Source: Halocafeteria seosinensis (taxonomy: Eukaryota; Sar; Bigyra; Bicosoecida). From it: a stretch of 33,444 nt of DNA. The stretch is from NCBI GenBank assembly GCA_001687465.1, contig LVLI01000805.1:1-33444 (forward strand). The letters are read 5' to 3'. The position numbers and the translations under genes were made by a program. Under the pieces are notes generated by a model that searched no databases, was not told the DNA's origin, and saw only the letters and a program-made list of their open reading frames with translations. Of this stretch, positions 1 to 8,176 are shown piece after piece (position 1 is the stretch's first letter; each line of letters opens with the position of its first letter).

Positions 1-1167
1 GGTCATGGTCATGGTCAAATCATGATATCCGATTCGTGTTCAACAGGGAGGATACTGGGTAATAGTGCAGGCGGTATTGCAGGAAACAGTGTAGGATACA
101 ATCATGGGATTGTCAATATCACGGATTGTTATTCCACTGGGACTATTGAAGGACAACAATCAGGTGGTATTTGTGGAAGGGCTGCTGGTAGTACGAATGG
201 TCAAGTGTTTATTACTCGGTCCTGTTCCACAGGCGATATCATTTCTAGTGGTCAGTACAGTGGTGGTATTGTGGGTGACGATGCTGGTTATCGCCATGGA
301 TTCATTTATATCAAGGAATGTTATAGTATGGGACAAATATCTGCAGATTATAGTGGAGGGATTAGTGGACTGGAGACAGCCGAGAATGAGGGTGAAGTAC
401 ATATCATAGATTGTTATACACGAGGAGATATTAGTGGCACCCAAGCAGGAGGTATCACAGGATGGAGGACAGGAGGGCAATCACCAATTGATACAGGACA
501 GGTATACGTCACAAACACATATGCATCAGGTGCAGTCACAGATACGGATGCTGGTGGAATTATAGGACAGATAGAGACTGGTGCAAGTGGTACCATCGAA
601 GTGAAATATTCGGTGTACAATGGAAATGGAGGAGCAGCGTCGATCGTAGGAGTGGATGATGGAAATAAGCTCGTCGAGACAGACAATTCAGATAATTTGA
701 CAGACATACATGGACAACTGTATCAAGTGGGAGGGTGGTCTGATGACGTATGGGCAGTTGATAGACGGGAAGGTGACGACGAGGAGGAGAATCTGCTACC
801 GATTCTACGCTTTCAAGTACCAGCGAGTCCTACTCCTTCACCCATGTCGACGCCATCAGCGACAACGACAAGGTCGGAGACTCCTTCAGGCAGCTTTACC
901 CCATCTGCGAGTGTCACTCCATCGTCATCGTCATCATCGTCACAGAGCCAAACAAGGACTCCAACTGGAACGGCGATCTTGACTCCAACACGAAGCTCCA
1001 TGCCGACACCTTCGGAAACAAATAGTGCTTCGGTTACGGGTAAACCAAACGACCAGTCTGACAAGGTCACTGTACTGCCTGCTCAAAGACCCAAGCGCAC
1101 GGTAAAAGGCTGGAGATGTTCGTCAAAGCATTTCAAGGAATCAATCAAGAGAAATGTTAAGGCGTAA
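1..1167 (+). CDS. GLUG-repeat surface protein, 5' partial (copy A)
   Basis: Frame 1 is open from the first base, so the gene starts outside the window; 388 residues are visible. They contain about seven GLUG-like repeats of roughly 31 residues (pattern C/SYSTGxIxGxxAGGIxG), then a conserved block (LTDIHGQLY...WSDDVWAV...LLPILRFQVP), a Ser/Thr/Pro-rich stalk (about residues 275-345) and a basic end containing VLPAQRPKR. GLUG repeats are known from bacterial and algal surface or secreted proteins, so an extracellular adhesive or structural role is inferred; no enzyme motif is seen. It is closely related to the gene at 5699-7654 and to the fragments at 32394-33444. Its C-terminus runs about 16 residues beyond the point where the related copies stop. 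Confidence 0.75.
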   Translation, partial: GHGHGQIMISDSCSTGRILGNSAGGIAGNSVGYNHGIVNITDCYSTGTIEGQQSGGICGRAAGSTNGQVFITRSCSTGDIISSGQYSGGIVGDDAGYRHGFIYIKECYSMGQISADYSGGISGLETAENEGEVHIIDCYTRGDISGTQAGGITGWRTGGQSPIDTGQVYVTNTYASGAVTDTDAGGIIGQIETGASGTIEVKYSVYNGNGGAASIVGVDDGNKLVETDNSDNLTDIHGQLYQVGGWSDDVWAVDRREGDDEEENLLPILRFQVPASPTPSPMSTPSATTTRSETPSGSFTPSASVTPSSSSSSSQSQTRTPTGTAILTPTRSSMPTPSETNSASVTGKPNDQSDKVTVLPAQRPKRTVKGWRCSSKHFKESIKRNVKA

Positions 1168-1232
1168 GCCAATAGTTAAGGAGTGAAATTGTCTACAGTA
1201 GCGGGACTCGAACCTTAATAACCTTAAATTAA

Positions 1233-1694
1233 TTACGTACCCAAACAGCAATATTGACTCTTCCTTGATGCAATGTGATACAAGTTCATCCACACTGAGC
1301 CCTTCAACCCATCTGCGAAGCACATGAACTTCGGCTTCGTGAGACTCAGTAGTTGCATACTGTCCATCCCCTTATCCAACGGTTTATTTTTGGACTGATA
1401 TAAATGATTCTGCGTATAAAACAGCCACAGAAGAAACGCCAATTGTGCAGATGCAGCCTCACCCTCGAGTAACACCACCAGAAGGTCCAACTTGCTTATA
1501 ACTTTCCCAGAATGGATGGACGATAAAAGCTGCGTCGGCGACTTATTAGCAGTAACAATGGCGACATCTGTAGCAGTAGCGATGAAAGCTTTTCTTTCTG
1601 CTAGCCTAGCATCTCCCGGCGGTACGGCTGATATCTCTAGCTGCTGGTACGGAAATGGTGGGCAGGTCGTCAGTAAGTGCTCACCAGCCATCAT
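1233..1694 (-). CDS. Hypothetical ORF of 153 codons, doubtful
   Basis: An ATG-started minus-strand frame of 153 codons, not recognised. Its middle part has an ordinary amino-acid mix with hydrophobic stretches (LDLLVVLLEGEAASAQLAFLL), and the C-terminus is Cys- and Tyr-containing. Its first codons overlap a repeat found again at 3974-4048, so it may be part of a decayed repetitive gene. A GTGAGC just inside the start could act as a splice donor, which would make the apparent start an internal exon edge. It could equally be chance. Confidence 0.2.
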   Translation of the reverse strand: MMAGEHLLTTCPPFPYQQLEISAVPPGDARLAERKAFIATATDVAIVTANKSPTQLLSSIHSGKVISKLDLLVVLLEGEAASAQLAFLLWLFYTQNHLYQSKNKPLDKGMDSMQLLSLTKPKFMCFADGLKGSVWMNLYHIASRKSQYCCLGT

Positions 1695-1757
1695 CGGAAA
1701 AATCGTCGTCCTCTCGCATTACCTATTCATTGCTCCTGACAAATAGCATAGTTGGGT
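1673..1757. repeat. Short diverged repeat, copy 1 (partner 3974-4048)
   Basis: Shares gtaagtgctc, a central tcgtaaaa/cggaaaaa block, cgtcctctcgcatt and attcattgctc in the same order with 3974-4048. An internal gap precedes the shared gttgggtga. Similarity judged by eye. Confidence 0.55.
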
Positions 1758-2058
1758 GACTACGATGCTTACCAAATAGCACCCAGTGAGCATCATTTCC
1801 CGTCTAGCGCAATCCTCACGTGCCAATAGTTCTACCCTCAAGACTCATCGTTTCGGCCATCATGAACAGTTCACTTAGGAATTCGGGCCTTTGTAGAGGA
1901 GCAAGCAGATCGTGAAGAGGAGCAGTTCCACTTAACACGCATAATAAGGCGCTTGCTGGGAAGAAATATTCTTCGCTCACAAGTGCGGTTCTTACTGCTT
2001 TCAGGCGTGCCTCTTCTTAGCATCTTACTGCCGCTTTTGTTGTTGCCTCCAATGCTTT
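1731..2058. repeat. Tandem repeat R1, unit 1
   Basis: First of two adjacent diverged units. It starts tgctcctgacaaatagcat and contains ccaatagttctaccctcaag, an exact match to unit 2, then a gatcgtgaag block and gaagaaatattctt. It ends in ttgcctccaatgcttttgc, which overlaps the start of unit 2. The offset between units is about 328 bp. Confidence 0.75.
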
Positions 2059-2377
2059 TGCTCCTGACAAATAGCATATGTGGGTGAGGCCATAAAAGCG
2101 ATGCTTTGCCTATGATGCTTATCAAGTAGCGCGCATGAGCATCATGTCCCACCTAAAGTACCAATAGTTCTACCCTCAAGACTCATCGTTTCCAGCCATC
2201 AAGAATAGCTCGCTTTTCAATTCGAACCTTGCCTTTGGAGAGGAGACAAGTGGATCGTGAAGGGGGGCAGTTTTCCTGAACACGCATTATAATGCAGTTG
2301 GTCGGGAGAAATATTCTTTGTTCACATCTTCTCTTCAGCTTCTTCTTGCAGGCTTGTATTGCCTCCAATGCTTTTGC
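2059..2377. repeat. Tandem repeat R1, unit 2
   Basis: Second unit, with the same ordered blocks as 1731-2058 and small insertions, and the same 19-bp terminal segment near 2359-2377. On the minus strand both units encode related peptides (CERRIFLPSKRLIMRV and CEQRIFLPTNCIIMRV), which hints at an ancestral coding sequence. The minus-strand frame 2183-2551 (122 codons, ATG start) runs through this unit and is not recognised. Confidence 0.75.
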
Positions 2378-2671
2378 ATAAGGGAGCCTCATATCCCTTC
2401 CTGTCTTGTTTGGTTTGCACCCTCTTCCGGTTCTTGACGTGCGCGTTGAGTCTCCGATGAAGACGGCCGCGATTCTTTCAGTTCTCCGTGGACTCACATA
2501 ATCCAGTCCAAATAGCTGATGCGAGAGGGTGAATTCGCTTTCTGCTATCATCTTAGCAATACATATAGCTGATCTGCCGAATCACCAAAGAATTCCTTCA
2601 TGCAAATGGTACTTGTTTCTGCGTATCTTCTTTTAATCTTTTAGCAGCCTCTTCCTGAAGCCACCTGCCAA

Positions 2672-3030
2672 TCATGTAGCATCAGTCCATGTGTTAGACT
2701 ATTTCCAGGCTTACAGTGGTAGACGGTGTTCTTTCTCAGCTACTTTGATTGCTTCTGACGCATTTGCGAAACATCAGGTTGCGGATCAATGCTCTGTCTT
2801 AAATACCCAGGAATTTCTGCACCCTTCTCACCCGACTTTGTCAGCTACCATTTTATCTCTTTTCCGGAAGGCACCCTATCTAAGGACGGTCGGAAACGCG
2901 GCAGACACAATTTCGTCGTTGTGCAACATTTCGCAATACTTCTCCTGACCCCTGAGCGTGATTTCATCTGCTAGTCTAGCCTTTCCGTAGTAACGATAAG
3001 TGGAGGTTTTTGCCTTAGCAGTGTTTTTGT
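2672..3030. repeat. Dispersed repeat R2, copy 1
   Basis: Aligns by eye with 4781-5140 over about 350 bp through shared blocks: ccaggcttacag, tttctcag, gcttctgacg, a gaatt anchor, agctaccatt, aaggcac, a gatttcatctgc anchor and a ccttccg anchor. Minus-strand frame 2876-3082 (68 codons) crosses its end and reads like real protein (DIAEWKFYVQHNKNTAKAK, then YYGKARLADEITL). It has no identifiable full gene around it. Confidence 0.6.
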
Positions 3031-3741
3031 TGTGTTGGACATAAAACTTCCATTCAGCAATATCGCAATAGTGGGAAGCCAAGCAAGCTCTCTTCTCTTC
3101 CTCGGCTGACGGTTCTTCATACTCTCAAAGTCCGCCTTCATGTTTGGAAGGAATAGGAAACCCGGAGTCTATCCTATGAGGCTTCTGTAGACCCTTATCA
3201 CTCCTTCCTCAATCGGCAACCAAATTTCCGGAGGACTAATGTAGTTCTGGAATCATTGACAAAAACCAAAGTAGTACTGCTGAACCAGTAATGGCTTTAT
3301 TGTGCGGCTGTACATCTGTTGCCTCATTATAATGCTAGACGTAGAGTCAACTGGCGGCAATGCCGCTTTGAAAACGCCAACTTCGCATGCAAGCATGCCG
3401 CTTTGTAGTTTCGGTTGCGTAACGTCGTACAACGTTGGGTCGAACTAGTCATGGCTTTATTATGCGCCAATAAGCCTACCCTCTCTTGAAGTAATCAAGA
3501 ACTACACTATGGAATGTCGTCTATCGCGTGATAGTCTCCTGTCTCTTCACCAACTTTTGTCCCTTTTGTACACCAACACCGCCACGAACTGGAACAAGGC
3601 TTGGTTACGGAGGGTTATATAGCAGTCCCGTAACTCTCTTTGGATCGCAATTGTCAGATAAGAGCGTACAACGTTGCCACACTGTAGGCTGAGAACCAAG
3701 TATTAGGAGATCTGGTACCCCAATCATGCGTGTACATGAAG

Positions 3742-3860
3742 TTGTCAGCTACCACTTAATTTCATTGGATCCACGCGAGATCGGTTATTTACCATTCCGC
3801 ACTTTGTCCTCTTGCGCAACATTTCGCGAGCCATCTTCTGAACTCGTTCCTAGTTACTGC
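3742..3860. repeat. Dispersed repeat R2, partial copy
   Basis: Shares ttgtcagctaccattt/acttaattt and gcgcaacatttcgc/gtgcaacatttcgc in order with the copy at 2672-3030. Shorter and more diverged than the other two copies. Confidence 0.4.
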
Positions 3861-3973
3861 GTATTACGACAGTGACCTTTTCTGTTGTAACCTAGCACTC
3901 GCGCTCATGAGATTACGATAACTCGAACAGTTCGGCCAGTGGCGATGATTATCCCTCTCTAAGTTCCTGATGG

Positions 3974-4048
3974 GTAAGTGCTCTCCACTCACTATCGTAA
4001 AAAGTCGACGTCCTCTCGCATTTCCCATTCATTGCTCTGGTTGGGTGA
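3974..4048. repeat. Short diverged repeat, copy 2 (partner 1673-1757)
   Basis: Second copy of the short repeat described at 1673-1757. It lies inside the broken frame at 3992-4280. Confidence 0.5.
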
Positions 4049-4280
4049 TGCAATTAGAGTGGCTTCCATTTCGTAGCGCAATTTTTCGACTTCGTCTCGC
4101 TGTGCTTTGCCGCGCGTTGATTTTAGCGATAGAGGCAAATGTGTCCGCTGTAAGCCATTGGTATCGCTTTTCTTCCTTTGATGATTCAATGTCGTAAATG
4201 ACCAACACTTTCTCGTGCTTTCTACACAAGGACTTCATGTTGTGCGACTGTAACGATGGCTGACGACGGGGCCATACCAC
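3992..4280 (-). pseudogene. Frameshifted fragment of an unrecognised gene
   Basis: Two overlapping minus-strand frames appear to be one broken sequence. The upstream frame (from 4280) reads HEKVLVIYDIESSKEEKRY then DTFASIAKINARQSTAR. The other frame continues plausibly as RDEVEKLRYEMEATLIASP and ends at 3992. The switch falls near 4095-4110. Both halves have charged, helical, non-random composition, while each frame decays after the overlap. The family is not recognised. A splice site could in principle explain the shift, but no good GT-AG pair was found. Confidence 0.35.
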
Positions 4281-4780
4281 CTAAGAAGCTCATGCGTAGC
4301 TTGGAGTACCCCGCCTATCCAATCCGGATTTGAGCACATCCAAAGAAGATCATATTGTTGAGCTACTGTCAAGGGAATTTCACACTGCAGAATTTTCCAG
4401 CAGAACGATAGCAAGGCGTACTGTAGCGTTTAACAATCCACTCGTCCATGTTTATCTGGTCTGATAGGATTCTGCCTATGTAGAAGTGGAGGGAGAACAG
4501 CAATTGGGACTTCTCTTCTGTACGGATCCATCTTCCTGGTTCAACTTAGGGTTCATCCTTCGGCGTGTTTCACCTGCCATTGAGCGAACTGACTTTTCCC
4601 CGATTTCGGAATACTCTACATCACGAGCTCCCAAGCCATCTGTGGTTGACTCGTTGCCGTTGCGGGTAACGTAACACTAGAGGACGAAATAGTCGGATCA
4701 GCAGGGAGTGAGCCTGAGTACCAAGTCGTCAACCACCACGGACTGTGATATCAAGTTGTCCGCTATCTACCTCGGCCAGC

Positions 4781-5140
4781 TACAAGTCATATAGCATGAC
4801 GCCATGCGTTGGACAGCTTCCCAGGCTTACAGGGGTGGAATATGCCCTTTCTCAGTTACTTCGTTCGCTTCTGACGTACTCGTGAAGCATTAGATAACGG
4901 ATAAACGCTTTGTCAAGGATACACGGGAATTGTTTTACCTCTTTCCTTACCCGAGGTTTTCGGCTACCATTCTTTCTCTTTGGGATGTAACTCCTGAAGC
5001 TCCTATGTAACGAGGACCTGCACCGCGGAAGGCACAAATTCATTGTTGCGTCCAACACTTCGCCATACAGATTTCATCTGCCAGCCAAGCCCTTCCGGAG
5101 GTAACATTGGTTTACGCCCTTGCTCTTTACCAGGACGCAT
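4781..5140. repeat. Dispersed repeat R2, copy 2
   Basis: Partner of 2672-3030, about 2.1 kb downstream in the same orientation. The coding sense visible in copy 1 is not kept here. Confidence 0.6.
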
Positions 5141-5698
5141 CATACACATGATACATAATTCGTTCCTACCTAGCTAAAGATACTACATTGCCCTTACCTG
5201 CTGGAATCCAAGGCTCTTCAGGTTCTCACAGACCTCCTCAGCCATTCTGCCTGTACAAAATACAGCGACTTTGAGCTGCTCTTCGTCTCCAATTTACTAG
5301 TCTTTCAACACACTATAGTTGTAGCAAGTGACATGGCCAACGTTGCTCTTCGTCGACCTCTGGGATTGAGGAGACCATATTATCCGTCGGGATGACAACG
5401 TTCGAACCCGAATTGTGAATTGACGATTGGATTAAAGTCCAGGCTTGGTCGGTTCATCGGCCAAAGATTGAGGTTACTCCGATTTTGAGATATCGCCAAG
5501 GATGTGATTCCCTATCTTAGTTCACCTTTGCGCTAGCCGCTGAGGAAGAGTTGTGGGAGACATACCTTTCGAGCTCGCATTGAGGTGTGCGGCACGGTAC
5601 CCTGTGTGCCAACTGCCAAGAGTGAGCTGTTGACGAGTAGACAGTTTTTTGCTTGTTTGCCTCTGCTTTGAAACTCTAATAGTGTCTTTTAGCAGCGC

Positions 5699-7654
5699 CT
5701 AACATTCTAAACCGTTTACCTTGCGCTTAGGTCTTTGTGCAGGGAGTACATTGATCTGGATATACTGATCATCTGGAGTCGCCGTGGCCGATGCAGTGGA
5801 AGCTCGTGTCGTTGATGGAGTAGATGAGGGTGAAGGAGTCCGAGATGGTGGTGATACCGGTAATTGAAAGCGTAGGATCGGCAGATTGTCCTCTTTGTCG
5901 TCATTAACCGTATCACGCCCTCCATCTAGAGCCCATACGTCATAGGACCATTCCCTTAGTGAATACAGTTGTCCGTGTATTTCTGTCAAATTATCTGAAT
6001 TTCCTGTTTCAACGAGGTTATTCCCATTATCCATTCCTATGACCGACGCTGTCCCTTCATTGCCATTGAATATCGAGTAGTTCACGTGGATGGTCCCAGT
6101 GGCTTCACTCAATATACTTCCTATAATACCACCAGCATCCGTACCAGTGACTGCGCCTGATGCGTATGAATTTTTGATGTATACATCACCTGTAGCAAGG
6201 CTTCCTCCTCCTGTCCTCCCTCCTGTCCTCCCTCCTGCATATTGGCCACTAATACCGCCTCGTGTATAACAATCTATGATATAAACTTTACCGATGTTCG
6301 CTGCTGTATCAAGTCCACTAATCCCTCCGCTATAATCTGCAGACATTTGTCCCATACTATAGCATTCCTTGATATAAACGAGTCCATCGTCGAAACCAGC
6401 ATCATCACCCATAATACCACCACTGTGTCGACCACTGGGAATGATATCTCCTGTGGAATAAGATCGAGTAATATATACTTGACCATTCGTTAAACCAGGC
6501 GCACTACCGCAAATACCCCCGGCATATGCTCCTTCAATATTCCCAGTGGAAAAGCAATCCGTGATAATGGCAATCCCATGACTGTATGCTACCCTGTTTC
6601 CTGCAATACCGCCTGCCTGTGATCCCAGAATTCTCCCTGTCGAATAGGACTTCGATATCTTGATTTTACCATGATCGCGGCCACTTCGAAAACCACAGAT
6701 GCCACCACCCCAGCTTCCAGAAATATCTCCTGATGAGCTACATGAATCTATGATAAAGAATTTCTGCTCGTCCTGGACAATGAATCCACCTTTGTACGCA
6801 GTTGATCCATTCCTACAATCAAGATTCCGAATCATAGGAGCTTGAGCAAACGAAGCAACACTTCCCATTATCCGAAACAGTCCTTGGAAATTATTTGTTC
6901 CATTCAAATCTATAATGTACCCATTTCGTCGACCACCATCAAATGTCTCATTTGCATCCAACGAGATGTAATCTTGGTTTCCGTAGCCATGGTCACTCCA
7001 CGCTAATACACTACAATTCAGTTCAAAAAGGTTCTGATCCAAAGTATAATGAAAGCAGGATTCATTTCCACTCAAAACTGCGGGTCGTAGGTCTCCGGCC
7101 ACTGCCTCATCAGATAGACAACAGAAGTAAAGCAAAACCAACACCATAGCAGCTCCTGGAACGTAAGTCAGAGGCTCTTGCTTTTGGTTCTCTGGCATAT
7201 AAGATTTCCGTCGAGGAAACCTCTGGAAGTGGAGTTTAGAATGCAACAGCGGAGACGAGAGCATCTTCTCAAAAGCATTTCCGGCTGCCGAGCCTTCGTC
7301 GTTCAAGTATTGCCAAACCCCTAATGTTGCAAGGAGGAGGCTAAGACAAATAAACTGTGGCTTCCGGTTTGCAGCTTCCGAGCTATGTTTCCAGAGCTCC
7401 CGTAAAAATAAGTCATCGGCAACAACACGATCCAGCGTCTGCAGGGATGGAGATGAAACGCTCGCATCAACTTCCTCGGCATGTAACTGAGCATTATAAG
7501 AATCACCACTAGCAAATTTACTGTCTTGCTGTGGCTGTACTTGATGTGGGTCCTCTTGGGGCATCTGCGTCCAGGTTGTCTTCGTTTGCCCTCCCAATCT
7601 TACCATCCCGAGACAAAGCACGATGATGACACCAATTCCAGGAAGTATTCCCAT
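5699..7654 (-). CDS. GLUG-repeat surface protein, complete (copy B)
   Basis: An intronless frame of 651 residues from the ATG at 7654; the frame extends five codons further upstream without an ATG. Hydrophobic segments lie at residues about 2-20, 101-116 and 167-186; the last ends in EAVAG and could be a signal peptide if translation began at 7198 or 7147. Next come an ectodomain with several N-x-S/T sites, seven or eight GLUG-like repeats (about 305-540, period near 31), the conserved WSYDVWAL...LPILRFQLP block, a Ser/Thr/Pro stalk and the basic end VLPAQRPKRKVNG. Surface adhesion or cell-wall function is inferred only from the repeats. It faces away from the Vps39-like gene. Confidence 0.8.
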   Translation of the reverse strand: MGILPGIGVIIVLCLGMVRLGGQTKTTWTQMPQEDPHQVQPQQDSKFASGDSYNAQLHAEEVDASVSSPSLQTLDRVVADDLFLRELWKHSSEAANRKPQFICLSLLLATLGVWQYLNDEGSAAGNAFEKMLSSPLLHSKLHFQRFPRRKSYMPENQKQEPLTYVPGAAMVLVLLYFCCLSDEAVAGDLRPAVLSGNESCFHYTLDQNLFELNCSVLAWSDHGYGNQDYISLDANETFDGGRRNGYIIDLNGTNNFQGLFRIMGSVASFAQAPMIRNLDCRNGSTAYKGGFIVQDEQKFFIIDSCSSSGDISGSWGGGICGFRSGRDHGKIKISKSYSTGRILGSQAGGIAGNRVAYSHGIAIITDCFSTGNIEGAYAGGICGSAPGLTNGQVYITRSYSTGDIIPSGRHSGGIMGDDAGFDDGLVYIKECYSMGQMSADYSGGISGLDTAANIGKVYIIDCYTRGGISGQYAGGRTGGRTGGGSLATGDVYIKNSYASGAVTGTDAGGIIGSILSEATGTIHVNYSIFNGNEGTASVIGMDNGNNLVETGNSDNLTEIHGQLYSLREWSYDVWALDGGRDTVNDDKEDNLPILRFQLPVSPPSRTPSPSSTPSTTRASTASATATPDDQYIQINVLPAQRPKRKVNGLEC

Positions 7655-8176
7655 TGCGGTTGCCGGCAATCAGATCTTTTTAAGCTAAATGAAGACCAAT
7701 CCACATTTAACTCCTGTTCGTTGTTGTTCACGCACTTTTTCCGGATTCAGCTTGCTTGTCACGTGCGCGTTAGCTTCTGTGCGGGTGGAATCCTGGATTC
7801 TTGCTTCGTACCCACAGAGGTGACAGGTTAACGTACAAGTACACACAGTATGAGTCACCAGTTTTTTATACATGTATTTTCAACACAACTATTTTCAAGT
7901 AGTATACCCCTCCCTAAATCTCGATAGATAGATTGCATTACAACACAACACTGTGCACACAATACAATACTATTTTGTGCAATTGATGGCATCTACACGA
8001 AAGTAAGCCGACAATCATTTTTGGTACCTTCATCCGAACCAAACAATCATTCCGTCGACTTGGGAGAACATGTATTCACTTCTTCAGAGCATACATCTAT
8101 ATATATACCTACCACGTTTGTTTGATGAACAGAGGAGGTGGAGGGGGGAAGGACCTGTCTATTCTTATCGGGGAAA
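7655..8176. promoter_or_regulatory. Divergent intergenic region, GLUG gene / Vps39-like gene
   Basis: About 520 bp between two divergent start codons. It must hold both promoters. The only candidate element noted is a TGAGTCA (7851-7857), a bZIP-type site that could be chance. AT-rich runs and tatatatata lie at 8099-8108, about 70 bp before the Vps39-like ATG. Confidence 0.4.

Larger units (their letters stand above)
1168..5698. other. 4.5-kb gene-poor region of decayed repeats
   Basis: No intact multi-exon gene can be supported here. The region holds a tandem pair of diverged units (1731-2377), a second dispersed family (2672-3030, 3742-3860, 4781-5140), a short third family (1673-1757 and 3974-4048) and several broken minus-strand frames. 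Short repeats also occur at about 3283-3310 and 3442-3475 (a shared catggctttatt core). The stretch 5141-5698 shows nothing recognisable. The pattern suggests accumulated remnants of an unidentified repetitive gene or element family. No reverse transcriptase, transposase or terminal repeats were seen. Confidence 0.6.

Noticed and set aside
813-1070. Antisense frame over the Ser/Thr/Pro stalk with an Asp run
   Set aside because: The Asp run is just the reverse complement of the serine codons of copy A. The same applies to 32410-32679 over copy D.
3360-3420. GCATGC AA GCATGC as a regulatory hairpin
   Set aside because: Two short self-complementary hexamers in a repeat-rich gene desert; no gene nearby to regulate.
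1168-5698. Complete transposon
   Set aside because: No transposase, reverse transcriptase, terminal inverted repeats, long terminal repeats or target-site duplications could be found by eye.
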